Positions 16,092-24,413 are shown, numbered from the stretch's first letter. The stretch is DNA of 64,000 nt from Oscillospiraceae bacterium (GCA_021771635.1 JAETOQ010000001.1:1-64000), one strand, 5' to 3'. Numbers and translations: made by a program. The notes: generated by a model from the sequence alone, not told the origin.

Positions 16092-16206
16092 GAACCTGTA
16101 TTCATAACCGGGGAATGCTGGAGGGGCGAGGATTTTTCCCGCCAGACAAGGAGATTTTTCGCAGCCATACTGACGTATGGCAAGGGAAAGCGACGCAGTA
16201 TGGCCG
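16089..16206 (+). repeat. Dispersed repeat R2, copy 2
   Basis: The counterpart of 11950-12066. It begins at the stop codon of the hydrolase gene and ends at GTATGGCCG, which contains the ATG used by the alkylation repair gene. The hairpin arms are partly degraded here (GCCATAC/GTATGGC remains). Confidence 0.85.
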
Positions 16207-16808
16207 GCATCCGGACGCCGGAGCTGCGGAAATACGCGAAAACGTTCTCGAAAACCCCGGAGGCGGCGGAATTTTTAAAAATCTTGCCCCACCGATATTA
16301 TGAGGAAAACAATCTCCACGGCTTCCTGATCGAATCCATGAGGGACTACGGCCAGGTGATCGCCGCCCTGGACGCCTTTCTCCCTTACGTGGACAACTGG
16401 GCCACCTGCGACCTGATGCGCCCCAAGGTCTTTCAAAAGCACCTGCCGGAGCTGCTGGAGGAGATCCGGCGCTGGATGGCGTCGGACCGCACCTATACCA
16501 TCCGCTTCGGCATGGAGATGCTGATGACCTTCTATCTGGACGAGGCGTTCCGCCCGGAATATCTGGACTGGGTGGCGGAGGTGCGAAGCCAGGAATACTA
16601 TGTGAACATGATGATCGCCTGGTACTTCGCCACGGCCCTGGCCAAGCAGTACGGGGCTGCCCTGCCATACATCGAAAACCACCGCCTGGAACCGTGGACG
16701 CACAACAAGGCCATTCAGAAGGCCATTGAGAGCTATCGCATCACGGAGGAGCAAAAGATGTACCTGCGCACTTTAAAGGTAAAAATTTCTAAGGAACAGC
16801 AGGCGTGA
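16200..16808 (+). CDS. DNA alkylation repair protein (AlkD-like), N-terminally shortened
   Basis: A 202-aa protein of the AlkD/AlkC HEAT-repeat family that removes alkylated bases. The conserved core is intact: GIRTPELRKYAK, LPHRYYEENNLHGFLIE, FLPYVDNWATCD, EYYVNMMIAWYFATALAKQY and WTHNKAIQKAIESYRIT. Family members of this type are, from memory, about 230 aa and carry about 30 residues before the GIRTP segment. Here that part is absent: the frame upstream of the ATG is repeat R2 sequence, unrelated to the family. The start codon itself lies in the repeat. Whether a shortened protein is made or active is open. Confidence 0.8.
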   Translation: MAGIRTPELRKYAKTFSKTPEAAEFLKILPHRYYEENNLHGFLIESMRDYGQVIAALDAFLPYVDNWATCDLMRPKVFQKHLPELLEEIRRWMASDRTYTIRFGMEMLMTFYLDEAFRPEYLDWVAEVRSQEYYVNMMIAWYFATALAKQYGAALPYIENHRLEPWTHNKAIQKAIESYRITEEQKMYLRTLKVKISKEQQA

Positions 16809-16841
16809 GACCTCACAAACGTGACACTCTGCAAATGAGGC

Positions 16842-16872
16842 GCGGCGGCCACATGGCCGCCGCGTCTTTTGT
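16842..16872. terminator. Terminator between alkylation repair gene and cotJC
   Basis: GCGGCGGCC (16842-16850) pairs with GGCCGCCGC (16855-16863) around ACAT, followed by GTCTTTTG on the plus strand. It ends the plus-strand transcript and may also end the convergent cotJ operon. Confidence 0.8.
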
Positions 16873-16880
16873 TTCCGCGC

Positions 16881-17477
16881 TTATTTGTCGAAAGCGGGGT
16901 TCATATAGTAGACATTCTTCTCGTTCAGTTTGTCCTTCGCCAGCCGCAGGCCCTCGCCGAAGCGCTGGAAGTGGACGATCTCCCTGGCCCGCAGGAACCG
17001 GATGGCGTCGTTGACGTCCGGATCGTCAGACAGGCGCAGGATGTTGTCATACGTAAGGCGGGCTTTCTGCTCCGCCGCCAGGTCCTCCGTCAGGTCGGCG
17101 ATGACGTCGCCGGTGACCTGCATGGTGGAGGCGGACCAGGGATAGCCGGAGGCGAACTGGGGATACACGCCGGTGGTGTGGTCCACGAAGTAGGTGTCGA
17201 ACCCAGCGGTGCGGATCTGCTCCTCCGTCAGGTTCCGCGTCAGCTGGTGGACGATGGTCCCCACCATCTCCAGATGGCCCAACTCCTCGGTGCCGATGTC
17301 CGTCAGCAGGCCCTTCAGCTCCGCGTAGGGCATGGAATACCGCTGGCTCAGATAGCGCAGGGAAGCGCCCAGCTCACCGTCCGGGCCGCCGTATTGGCTG
17401 ATGATCACTGCCGCCAGCTTGGGGTTGCTGTTTTTGATCTTGATGGGGTATTGCAGCTTCTTCTCATAGACAAACAT
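16881..17477 (-). CDS. cotJC: Spore coat protein CotJC (manganese catalase family)
   Basis: A 198-aa ferritin-like di-metal protein of the CotJC/manganese catalase family. Metal ligands are visible in ELGASLRYLSQRY, GTEELGHLEMVGTIVHQL (E-E-x-x-H type) and LAAEQKARLTY, with AREIVHFQRFGEGL near the end. In Bacillus CotJC belongs to the spore coat. Its start overlaps the stop of the CotJA-JB gene, so translation is probably coupled. Confidence 0.95.
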   Translation of the reverse strand: MFVYEKKLQYPIKIKNSNPKLAAVIISQYGGPDGELGASLRYLSQRYSMPYAELKGLLTDIGTEELGHLEMVGTIVHQLTRNLTEEQIRTAGFDTYFVDHTTGVYPQFASGYPWSASTMQVTGDVIADLTEDLAAEQKARLTYDNILRLSDDPDVNDAIRFLRAREIVHFQRFGEGLRLAKDKLNEKNVYYMNPAFDK

Positions 17478-17935
17478 CAGTCGTTCCCTCCTAATTCCCA
17501 GGGCCAGGGGTCCTTCAGCCAGGCGTAGCCGTCCTCCGGAGTCAGGTCGGTCTGCAGCAGGGGGCCGTACATTTTCTGGTATTTCTCACGGCCCTCCTTT
17601 GCCATCTTGATATAGGACCAGTACAGCTGCAGGACCTCCTGGTCCTGGGCGTGGGTGGTCAGATACAGGCCCAGCTCGTCAATGGCAAAGTCCAGGGCCA
17701 TCAGCTCCACCAGAGCGGTATTGGCCATCTTGGTCTTTGCCTGGATCGCCGCCTTGAAGGGCAGGTTCAAGCCGGGGAAAAGGGTGCCGGTCTCCAGGGC
17801 CTCCATCCGGCTGTACCGGACCGGATTGGAGTCCTGCATGGGGATATAGGGAAACGCCAGCGGCGCGCAGCTGCCGGGCAGGGAACCCTTATCGACACCG
17901 CAGGGGGTGGATACCGCTTGATCGGGTTTCTCCAT
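17477..17935 (-). CDS. CotJA-CotJB fusion spore coat protein
   Basis: A 152-aa protein that joins two coat proteins normally made from separate genes. Residues about 20-62 match CotJA: PLAFPYIPMQ, then Y..MEALETGTLFPGLNLPF. Residues about 72-152 match CotJB: ELMALDFAIDELGLYLTTHAQDQEVLQLYW and the terminal DPWPWELG, where the PWPWE tail is a CotJB mark. No stop or start codon separates the parts. ATG 17935 follows a strong AAAGGAGG. It heads the operon with cotJC and is divergent from cwlD. The three proteins probably assemble together in the coat. Confidence 0.88.
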   Translation of the reverse strand: MEKPDQAVSTPCGVDKGSLPGSCAPLAFPYIPMQDSNPVRYSRMEALETGTLFPGLNLPFKAAIQAKTKMANTALVELMALDFAIDELGLYLTTHAQDQEVLQLYWSYIKMAKEGREKYQKMYGPLLQTDLTPEDGYAWLKDPWPWELGGND

Positions 17936-18105
17936 TGAAAGATCCTCCTTTGGAAAGGATGGCGCACAGCGTGCGCTATGCGCTGAACCATTCTATGCGG
18001 AGGGCTTTCACTTGGAGCCTGCCCTTGATTTCGGCGGACAAAACCGCTATAATCGGGAATATGGGATAAGCAGGCGGACATACGCTCCATAGGGGGTGTT
18101 TGTCT

Positions 18106-18843
18106 GTGATCATTTTGATTCGGAAGCGTTTGCTTTGGGGAAGTGCCTTGTTCTGCTGTTTTCTGCTGTGCCTCAGCGGCATCCTGTGGGCGGGACACAA
18201 GAGCCCGCGTGTGCCGGCCTTTTCCGCCCGGGAGGACGTCCCGGTGACGGTGGTCATCGATCCCGGCCACGGCGGGGAGGACGGCGGGGCCGTGTCCTCC
18301 GGCGGAGTGGAGGAGAGCCAGCTCAATCTGGCGGTCTCTCTGCGCCTGAACGATCTGCTGCGGTTTGCGGGACAGCGGACCGTCATGACGCGCACAGAGG
18401 ACGTGACCATCTGCGACGAGGGCCTTTCCACCGTTCGGCAGCGAAAGGCCTCCGACCTGAAAAACCGTGTGGCTCTGGTGAACGGAACGGAAAACGCCGT
18501 GCTGTTGAGCGTCCACCAGAACAGTTTGCCATCCTCTCCCGTGACACACGGCGCCCAGGTCTTTTGGAACCGGCAGGAGGGAGGGGAAGTGCTGGCGAAG
18601 ATCGTCCAGGATTCTCTGAACACGGGCATCAACGCGGGAAATGAGAAGCATGCCAAGCAGATCCCGCCCACCATCTATCTGATGAAAAACGTGACGGCTC
18701 CGGGGATCATCGTGGAGTGCGGTTTCCTCTCCAACGGGGCGGAGACCGAACGTCTGCAGGAACCGTCCTATCAACTGAAGCTGGCCGCCGCCATTGCCGC
18801 CGGGTATCTGCGCTGCGCCGCCGGAGAGGAAATGCCATCATGA
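18106..18843 (+). CDS. cwlD: N-acetylmuramoyl-L-alanine amidase CwlD
   Basis: A 245-aa zinc amidase (Amidase_3). It has an N-terminal signal anchor (about residues 8-28), then VIDPGHGGEDGGAV with the first zinc histidine, VEES with a zinc glutamate, LLSVHQNS with a second histidine, and the catalytic glutamate region GIIVECGFLSN. CwlD removes the stem peptide to form muramic-delta-lactam in the spore cortex, which marks it for germination enzymes. GTG 18106 follows AGGGGG at about 9 bases; TTG 18100 is an alternative. The stop overlaps the radA start. Spore role is by family and by the cotJ neighbour. Confidence 0.9.
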   Translation: MIILIRKRLLWGSALFCCFLLCLSGILWAGHKSPRVPAFSAREDVPVTVVIDPGHGGEDGGAVSSGGVEESQLNLAVSLRLNDLLRFAGQRTVMTRTEDVTICDEGLSTVRQRKASDLKNRVALVNGTENAVLLSVHQNSLPSSPVTHGAQVFWNRQEGGEVLAKIVQDSLNTGINAGNEKHAKQIPPTIYLMKNVTAPGIIVECGFLSNGAETERLQEPSYQLKLAAAIAAGYLRCAAGEEMPS

Positions 18844-20216
18844 AGCAAAAGACCATGTTTTACTGCACGGAATGCGGCAACGAGACGCCGAAGTGGGCGG
18901 GGAAGTGCCCCGCCTGCGGCGCCTGGAACACCATCGTGGAACAGCCGGAGCGGCCGAAAGCCGCTGCCAAGGGCGGCAAAGCGGTGCGCTCCGCCATGCC
19001 TGTCAGGAGGGCCTGTCCGGTGACGGAGCTGAAGGCCGACGAGGAGATCCGGTTTCCCACCGGCATGGGAGAGCTGGACCGTGTCCTGGGCGGCGGCGCG
19101 GTGAAAGGCTCTCTGGTGCTGGTGGGCGGCGCTCCCGGCATTGGAAAGTCCACCCTGATGCTGCAAATCTGCAGTAAGCTGTGCGAATTTTCCAAGGTCC
19201 TATATGTATCCGGCGAGGAGTCCGAGCACCAGCTGAAGCTGCGGGCTAAACGTTTACGTGTCGAGAGCGGCAGTTTGTACGTCATCTCCGAGACCAGCTT
19301 GGGCGATGTGCTGGAATCCGTCGCGGCGGAGCAGCCGGATATTCTCATTGTGGACTCCATTCAGACGCTCTACAACGACGCCCTGGATTCCCCGGCGGGC
19401 AGCGTCAGTCAGGTGAAGGACTGCACCATGGCCCTGATGCAGCTGGCAAAAGGGCAGGGGATCACGGTTTTTGTCATTGGCCACGTCAACAAGGAGGGCT
19501 CCATTGCCGGTCCCAAGGTGCTGGAGCACATGGTGGACTGTGTGCTGTATTTTGAGGGAGACCAGCACACGTCCTACCGTATCCTGCGGGCGGCGAAAAA
19601 CCGCTTCGGCGCCACCAACGAGATCGGCGTGTTTGAAATGCGGGACGAGGGCCTTGCTGAGGTGGAAAATCCCTCGGAAATGCTGCTGTCCGGCCGCCCG
19701 GATGACGCGCCGGGCACCTGCGTCACCTGTGTGATGGAGGGCATGCGGCCAGTGCTGGCGGAGATCCAGGCGCTGGTGGTGACCTCTGCCGGAGGGAATC
19801 CCCGGCGGACCAGCAACGGCTTTGACTACAACCGGGCGGCTATGCTGCTGGCGGTTCTGGAAAAACGGGGCGGGCTGAAAATGTCCGCCTGTGACGCATA
19901 TATCAACATCATCGGCGGACTGTGGCTGGACGAGCCTGCCGCGGATCTGGCGGCGGTGGTGGCGCTGGCATCCAGCTATCTGGACCGCCCGGTGCCTGGC
20001 GACCTGGTGGCCGTTGGGGAAGTGGGCCTGACCGGGGAGCTGCGCAGCGTCAACCATCTGGCCCAGCGCATTTCCGAGGTCCAGCGCCTGGGCTTCAAGA
20101 AGTGTGTGGTCCCGGCCCACCGGGCGGGCAGTCTGGGGGAGTTTCCAGGTCTCCGGCTGATCCCGGCCCGCAATATCGGTGAGGCGATCCGAGCCGCTTT
20201 GCGTCCGTCGGAATAA
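18840..20216 (+). CDS. radA: DNA repair protein RadA
   Basis: RadA (Sms) is a RecA-like ATPase that promotes branch migration during recombination. The 458-aa protein has the N-terminal C4 zinc finger (C9, C12, C23, C26; CTEC and CPAC), Walker A GGAPGIGKST near residue 100, Walker B ILIVDSIQ, the RadA-specific KNRFGAT motif, and the C-terminal Lon-like domain with GDLVAVGEVGLTGELRSV. ATG 18840 overlaps the cwlD stop in an ATGA. Longer upstream in-frame readings run inside cwlD and are rejected. Confidence 0.97.
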   Translation: MKQKTMFYCTECGNETPKWAGKCPACGAWNTIVEQPERPKAAAKGGKAVRSAMPVRRACPVTELKADEEIRFPTGMGELDRVLGGGAVKGSLVLVGGAPGIGKSTLMLQICSKLCEFSKVLYVSGEESEHQLKLRAKRLRVESGSLYVISETSLGDVLESVAAEQPDILIVDSIQTLYNDALDSPAGSVSQVKDCTMALMQLAKGQGITVFVIGHVNKEGSIAGPKVLEHMVDCVLYFEGDQHTSYRILRAAKNRFGATNEIGVFEMRDEGLAEVENPSEMLLSGRPDDAPGTCVTCVMEGMRPVLAEIQALVVTSAGGNPRRTSNGFDYNRAAMLLAVLEKRGGLKMSACDAYINIIGGLWLDEPAADLAAVVALASSYLDRPVPGDLVAVGEVGLTGELRSVNHLAQRISEVQRLGFKKCVVPAHRAGSLGEFPGLRLIPARNIGEAIRAALRPSE

Positions 20217-20337
20217 AGTGTACACACGCGCCGCCTAAGGCCGGCATTCCGGCGGCCGCCGCGCTGTCCAGCGTGCAGATGCCGTCGCTCTGATAAACGC
20301 ATTTGCTGGTGCATGGGATCAAACTCATAGCGATCAT
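20095..20337 (-). CDS. Possible small Cys-rich protein
   Basis: The first 45 residues have the look of a known type of small clostridial protein: CTSKCVYQSDGICTLD, then GGACVHFIP. Such proteins normally end soon after the last Cys. Here the frame continues about 35 residues into the 3' end of radA on the opposite strand, ending at 20095, so the natural stop seems lost or the tail is not conserved. Start may be ATG 20337 or 20328; no clear ribosome site. It could be a small metal-binding protein. Confidence is limited. Confidence 0.45.
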   Translation of the reverse strand: MIAMSLIPCTSKCVYQSDGICTLDSAAAAGMPALGGACVHFIPTDAKRLGSPHRYCGPGSAGDLETPPDCPPGGPGPHTS

Positions 20338-20408
20338 CCGTTCTGTTGTTTGATTGTGGGACTAGCTTGTGCAGACCGCCGGATTTTATGAGCGCGTTGA
20401 AAACGATC

Positions 20409-20469
20409 TTGCGAGGGGAGGTTTTGGAGGTATACTCATAATTGAACAAAATAAAAATTTTGTTCAATT
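20409..20469 (+). promoter_or_regulatory. Promoter with overlapping perfect palindrome, recombinase leader
   Basis: TTGCGA at 20409-20414 and TATACT at 20431-20436, spaced 16 bases, form a plausible SigA-type promoter. Just past the -10 lies a perfect 13-bp inverted repeat, AATTGAACAAAAT (20440-20452) with its complement at 20457-20469 around AAAA. The position over the likely start site suggests an operator. A GGGGAGGG site follows at 20472 but no obvious start is near it. The rest of 20470-20551 holds no gene. Confidence 0.5.
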
Positions 20470-20551
20470 TAGGGGAGGGAAAAACGGCCAGTTTCCCTAA
20501 TAGCCCCACTGGTTCCGCAGCGCCTCTGGCGGCGCTGCTCCATGCTTTTTC

Positions 20552-21607
20552 ATGGGACAGGTTTCCAGCGGTTTTGTGTATGCCTGCATCCATCATATGT
20601 CTGACTACCGTACGGAAGCGCCGCAGATCCTGCGGGACTTTCTTTCTTACCATGAGACCATCAAAGCGCATTCCAGGCGCACGGTCGACGAATACTTCCT
20701 GGACCTTCGGAATTTCTTCCGCTATCTGAAACAGATCCGAGATCCGGCGCTCTCCGGCAAAGCGCTGGATGAGATCGATATCATGGACGTGGATCTGGAG
20801 TTTGTAGCCAGTGTCACGCTGACGGATATCTATGGCTACATGACCTATCTCAGTCGCGACCGCGTCCGCTGTCAGAACAGCCGCAATTCCGACTATGGCT
20901 TGAACGCCGCTTCACGCGCCAGGAAAATCGCCACCATCCGGTCGTTTTACAACTACCTGACCAATAAGATGCACCTACTTCGTGAAAATCCTGTCAAAGA
21001 TATCGATTCTCCAAAATTGAAAAAAAATCTGCCAAAATACCTGACTTTGGACGAAAGTTTACAGCTTTTGGGTTCTGTTGATGGAAAAAACCAGGAGCGC
21101 GACTACTGCATCCTGACACTGTTCCTCAACTGCGGCCTGCGGATCTCCGAGCTGGTGGGCCTGAATCTCAGTGATATTCAGGAAGATGCCCTGCGTGTCC
21201 TGGGCAAAGGCAACAAAGTCCGCATCATCTATTTAAACGACGCCTGTCAGGACGCGCTGAACCGCTATCTGGCGGTCCGCCGGCCTATCACGGGCCGGGA
21301 CCAAAATGCACTCTTTCTCTCCGCCCAGAATGAGCGCATCAGCCGTTCCACCGTCCACGCCATGGTGAAAAAGCGGCTGTCGGAGGCTGGGATCGACAGT
21401 ACCCAGTATTCCTCCCATAAGCTGCGGCACACCGCCGCCACGCTGATGCTGCAAAACGGCGTGGACATCCGCGCCGTCCAGGAGGTCCTGGGCCACGATC
21501 ATCTGAATACCACGGAGATCTACACCCATATCGACAACGAGTCCCTTCGGGTAGCTGCAAAGGCAAATCCCTTGTCAAAGGTTAAAAAGCCTAAGAAAAC
21601 GCAATAG
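20552..21607 (+). CDS. XerC/XerD-like tyrosine recombinase
   Basis: A site-specific recombinase of up to 351 aa. The N-terminal SAM-like core-binding domain spans about residues 20-145 (FLSYHETIKAHSRRTVDEYFLDL). The catalytic domain has Arg in NCGLRISELVGL, Lys in LGKGNKVRIIYL, HKLRHTAATLML (His-x-x-Arg), GHDHLNTTEIYTH (His and the Tyr nucleophile). All catalytic residues are present. The start is uncertain: ATG 20552 and ATG 20597 (MSDYRTEAPQ) both lack a clear site. No integrated element or partner is seen next to it, so it may be a chromosomal Xer or a stand-alone recombinase. Confidence 0.9.
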   Translation: MGQVSSGFVYACIHHMSDYRTEAPQILRDFLSYHETIKAHSRRTVDEYFLDLRNFFRYLKQIRDPALSGKALDEIDIMDVDLEFVASVTLTDIYGYMTYLSRDRVRCQNSRNSDYGLNAASRARKIATIRSFYNYLTNKMHLLRENPVKDIDSPKLKKNLPKYLTLDESLQLLGSVDGKNQERDYCILTLFLNCGLRISELVGLNLSDIQEDALRVLGKGNKVRIIYLNDACQDALNRYLAVRRPITGRDQNALFLSAQNERISRSTVHAMVKKRLSEAGIDSTQYSSHKLRHTAATLMLQNGVDIRAVQEVLGHDHLNTTEIYTHIDNESLRVAAKANPLSKVKKPKKTQ

Positions 21608-21628
21608 AAACCCCCTTTCAATGTTAAA

Positions 21629-21660
21629 AAGAGCGAACGGAAAACCGTTCGCTCTCTTTT
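21629..21660 (+). terminator. Recombinase gene terminator
   Basis: GAGCGAACGG (21631-21640) pairs with CCGTTCGCTC (21645-21654) around AAAA, followed by TCTTTT. Confidence 0.9.
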
Positions 21661-21725
21661 ATGTAATCAGTTCTTATGTGAGCAGCGCGGCCGCCTGACG
21701 GCGGAGATCCGCGGCTCCTCCCTGC

Positions 21726-23387
21726 TCACTTTTTCAAAATGCTTGTCCAGTTCCAGTCGCTGTAAGACGGGATCGTGCCCAGCCGCCAGACGGAAACGCC
21801 TGTGATGCCCAGCAGCTTGGCGGCGTTCACCTTGGCCTGGACGCTGCGGTCATCCTCGTACAGCACATACCAGCGCTCTCCATCCTCCGTGGTGTAAATG
21901 GCGTAGCGGTTGTGATAGGTGCCGGACCAGCCGTGGACCGTGTCCGCCTGGTTCAGGCGGCGGTATACCGTCTCGTTTGTGGGATACACGGGGGTGCCGG
22001 AAAGCAGTTTTCCGTTGGCGTCCACCCGCCAGGCGATGTTCTTGCAGCTGAATCCCAGGGCGATTTTGGAGAGGTCCCGGACGCCGGTGCTTTTGTCCGT
22101 GATGGCCTGCATGGACATGAATACCTGTCCCAGGGGCGCCGAAGAGGTGGTCTTTTGATAGTCCGAGCCCTCGAAGCCGGACAGGTTCCGGGCGTCGTAA
22201 TCGTGGGCCATCAGAATGACCTTGTCCGCCAGATCGCCGATGGCCCGGTAATCGTAGCCGTCATAGTAGGCGCCGGTGGTCAGCACCGGGGCCACGCAGA
22301 CATACAGCGTCTTTCCCCGCTGGTGGACGCTTGCGGCCAGCTCCTGCAAAAATGCGGTGAAGTCCTCCCGCTGGGCGGCCCGCAGCCCCTCAAAGTCCAC
22401 GGTCACACCGCTGTACGGATTGCGGCCGATGGCGTTGTAAGAGACCGTCAGTTCTTCCATGATCTGCTCCACCGCCTGGCTCCGGCCCTCGGCGGAGGCC
22501 AGCATCTCCCGCAGACCGCCGGAGGTGTCCATATACACCTCCAGATTCAGTGCCGTGCCGCGGCTCTGCAAACGGTCCGTGACCTCCTGGTAGCCGCTGG
22601 GCACATAGTACTCATTCTGATTGGCGGAGGTGGTGGACAGCTTCGCCGCGGAGCCGTCCCAGGTCATCCGGCTCCATCCGGCGCTGACGGCATCCATGGA
22701 ATCCGCCAGAGACAGCTGGCTGTAAGACGAGATGGCATAGAACCCGTGTACCCACTGCGTTTTCCGGTTCAGCTTCTCATAGATGCGCACCAGCATGGCC
22801 GCCGCCTGGGCCCGGGTGGCGTAATTATTGGGCGCGAATGCGGTGGCGGAAATGCCGTTGGTCATGCCGATGGTGTAGGCGACGGAGATGTATCCCCTTC
22901 CGGTGGTCACGTCCTGAAACGGCAGGGTATTCTGCTTTTCAGCGATTGCGGCGGCTTCTTTCAGCCCCAGTGCCCGCACCAGCATCTCGGACATCTCGCC
23001 TCGGGTGATGGGATCGTTGGGCCGGAAGGGCCGGTCGGTATCCACCACATCGTATTCCACCGCGAAATTGATGGCGTCCATATAGGTGCCGGACATGCTC
23101 GCCGGCACCTGCATGGCCGGTGTGATCTGAGACACCGTGCTGTGCACGCCCTCAAACCACCCCAGCATCCGGCCCACCACCGTCACGAACTGGACCCGGG
23201 TCATGGAGTCGGCATAGCCGAACCTGCCGGCGCTGTATCCGTTCATCAGGCCGTAATTGGAGGCCTTCTGCACCTCGGACGCCAAAGAGCTGCCAGCGGG
23301 AACATCCGAATACGCCGCGGAAGCCATGGGCGCGGTCAGGGCCGCCGTCAGCGCCAAGGTCAGTAAGCAGGACAAAACCTTTTTCAT
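21726..23387 (-). CDS. SLH-domain exported GH18-type glycosidase
   Basis: A 553-aa exported protein. A signal peptide (MKKVLSCLLTLALTAALTAP, cleavage after ASA) is followed by three SLH repeats (about residues 25-210; FGYADSMTRVQFVTVVGRML, FRPNDPITRGEMSEMLVRAL, FAPNNYATRAQAAAMLVRIY) that bind the wall. The C-terminal part resembles the GH18 fold of YaaH/SleL spore enzymes, with GVTVDFEGLRAAQREDF holding the acid motif DFE, and VILMAHDYD. It may cleave cortex or wall glycan. The ATG at 23387 (MKKVL) has GGAGG 11 bases upstream; ATG 23396 is too close. It is monocistronic. Confidence 0.87.
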   Translation of the reverse strand: MKKVLSCLLTLALTAALTAPMASAAYSDVPAGSSLASEVQKASNYGLMNGYSAGRFGYADSMTRVQFVTVVGRMLGWFEGVHSTVSQITPAMQVPASMSGTYMDAINFAVEYDVVDTDRPFRPNDPITRGEMSEMLVRALGLKEAAAIAEKQNTLPFQDVTTGRGYISVAYTIGMTNGISATAFAPNNYATRAQAAAMLVRIYEKLNRKTQWVHGFYAISSYSQLSLADSMDAVSAGWSRMTWDGSAAKLSTTSANQNEYYVPSGYQEVTDRLQSRGTALNLEVYMDTSGGLREMLASAEGRSQAVEQIMEELTVSYNAIGRNPYSGVTVDFEGLRAAQREDFTAFLQELAASVHQRGKTLYVCVAPVLTTGAYYDGYDYRAIGDLADKVILMAHDYDARNLSGFEGSDYQKTTSSAPLGQVFMSMQAITDKSTGVRDLSKIALGFSCKNIAWRVDANGKLLSGTPVYPTNETVYRRLNQADTVHGWSGTYHNRYAIYTTEDGERWYVLYEDDRSVQAKVNAAKLLGITGVSVWRLGTIPSYSDWNWTSILKK

Positions 23388-23521
23388 GGAAGTCATTTCC
23401 TCCTCTTTTGTGTAAGCCGCATGATAGACCGTTTCTGCATCATATCTGCATCCAAACGGAGACCATTCGGCAAAATGGCTTATTTTTCTATGATAACATC
23501 GTGAGTTGGAAAGTTGTGAAC

Positions 23522-23548
23522 AAATTATAAAATTATAAAATTATAAAA
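23522..23548. repeat. Short A/T tandem repeat
   Basis: Three units of about 9 bases (AAATTATAA type) in a row in the 180-base gap between the two minus-strand genes. Otherwise the gap shows no gene. Confidence 0.6.
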
Positions 23549-23569
23549 AGTGGCTTTCAGGAGAGCGGC

Positions 23570-24073
23570 TCAGGGCCGCATGGTGCCTGTGATGTGCAGG
23601 AAGCGGCTCTGCCGGAATTCATAGGTGGACAGCGGCCGGTTGTCGGCATCGTAGCTGTGGGCCGCCACCAGCACGTTTTCCGGTGTGATGGGAAAGCCCA
23701 CGGAGACGACGATGGGCGAATGCTGGAACTCCTCCCCCTTGAAGGACAGCTGGATCAAGTCCCCGGGCCGCAGGTCCTCCAGGGCGCAGGACTCACCCAC
23801 AGGTCCCACAGAGGGGCCTCTCCGTGTCAGGAAATTCCAGAGGTACGGCACCCCCGTCCAGGCGGGGGCCTTTTGATTGGCGTCGATGTAGTACCAGCCG
23901 AAGGTGGGCGTGAAATTCATGACACCACTGCCCGCGAAGATGCACTGGGAGGCGAAATTCGTACAGTCGCCGCCTAAGTTTTCATAGTCGTAAAAGGCCG
24001 GATTCCTGCCGAAGGCCCATTGGTGGGCGTACAGCACCGCCGCCTTCCGGTCGTAGTCCTGGGTAAAGCGCAT
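23570..24073 (-). CDS. Amidase_6 family protein (putative amidase domain)
   Basis: A 167-aa protein matching the putative amidase domain family (PF12671 type). It starts YDRKAAVLYAHQWAFGRNP, has NLGGDCTNFASQCIFAGSG with the likely catalytic Cys, LRPGDLIQLSF, and HSPIVVSV with the likely catalytic His, followed by AHSYDADNRPLSTY. No signal peptide is seen, so a sporulation-stage or cytoplasmic role is possible. ATG 24073 follows GAGGGGAGA; a longer open frame upstream overlaps the HTH remnant and is rejected. Substrate unknown, presumably a peptide or wall fragment. Confidence 0.87.
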   Translation of the reverse strand: MRFTQDYDRKAAVLYAHQWAFGRNPAFYDYENLGGDCTNFASQCIFAGSGVMNFTPTFGWYYIDANQKAPAWTGVPYLWNFLTRRGPSVGPVGESCALEDLRPGDLIQLSFKGEEFQHSPIVVSVGFPITPENVLVAAHSYDADNRPLSTYEFRQSRFLHITGTMRP

Positions 24074-24143
24074 GGTCTCCCCTCCTCTTCTCTTCCCAGT
24101 GTATGCGGAGGGGCGGCGGCAAGTGCCCGTGGAGAGAAGTGAG

Positions 24144-24413
24144 CTATTTACCCTTCTCCCAGGATAGACCATAGTGAAGCCGTAAGTCTGGATGCTTTTC
24201 ACCAGCGGGACTACGGCGGCTAGCTGCCCCAGGAGAACGCCCCACCTGCCAGCGAGGTCCTCCAGCAGGTACGGCAGGAAAAACACGCAGGCAAAGCTCT
24301 CCCAGTTCCCAGCGGGAGATGGCCTGTCGGGTGACACCTAAACTGGCAGCCAGCGCTTCTTGACTCATTTCCCCTTCTTTCCGCAGTCGGTATAGCTTTT
24401 CGCCAAACGTCAA
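24144..24413 (-). pseudogene. XRE-family regulator remnant
   Basis: The first 40 residues are a clean XRE helix-turn-helix start (MTFGEKLYRLRKEGEMSQEA, then VTRQAISRWELGE). After that the frame turns to Pro/Gly/Arg-rich nonsense and stops at 24144. The neighbouring frame reads a hydrophobic stretch (VLLGQLAAVVPLVKSIQ), as if parts of the original gene remain out of frame. Intact relatives normally continue with a helix bundle after ELGE. Best read as a decayed gene. Confidence 0.6.

Noticed and set aside
20442-20729. Plus-strand frame starting in the palindrome before the recombinase
   Set aside because: It overlaps the recombinase in another frame and has no coding character.
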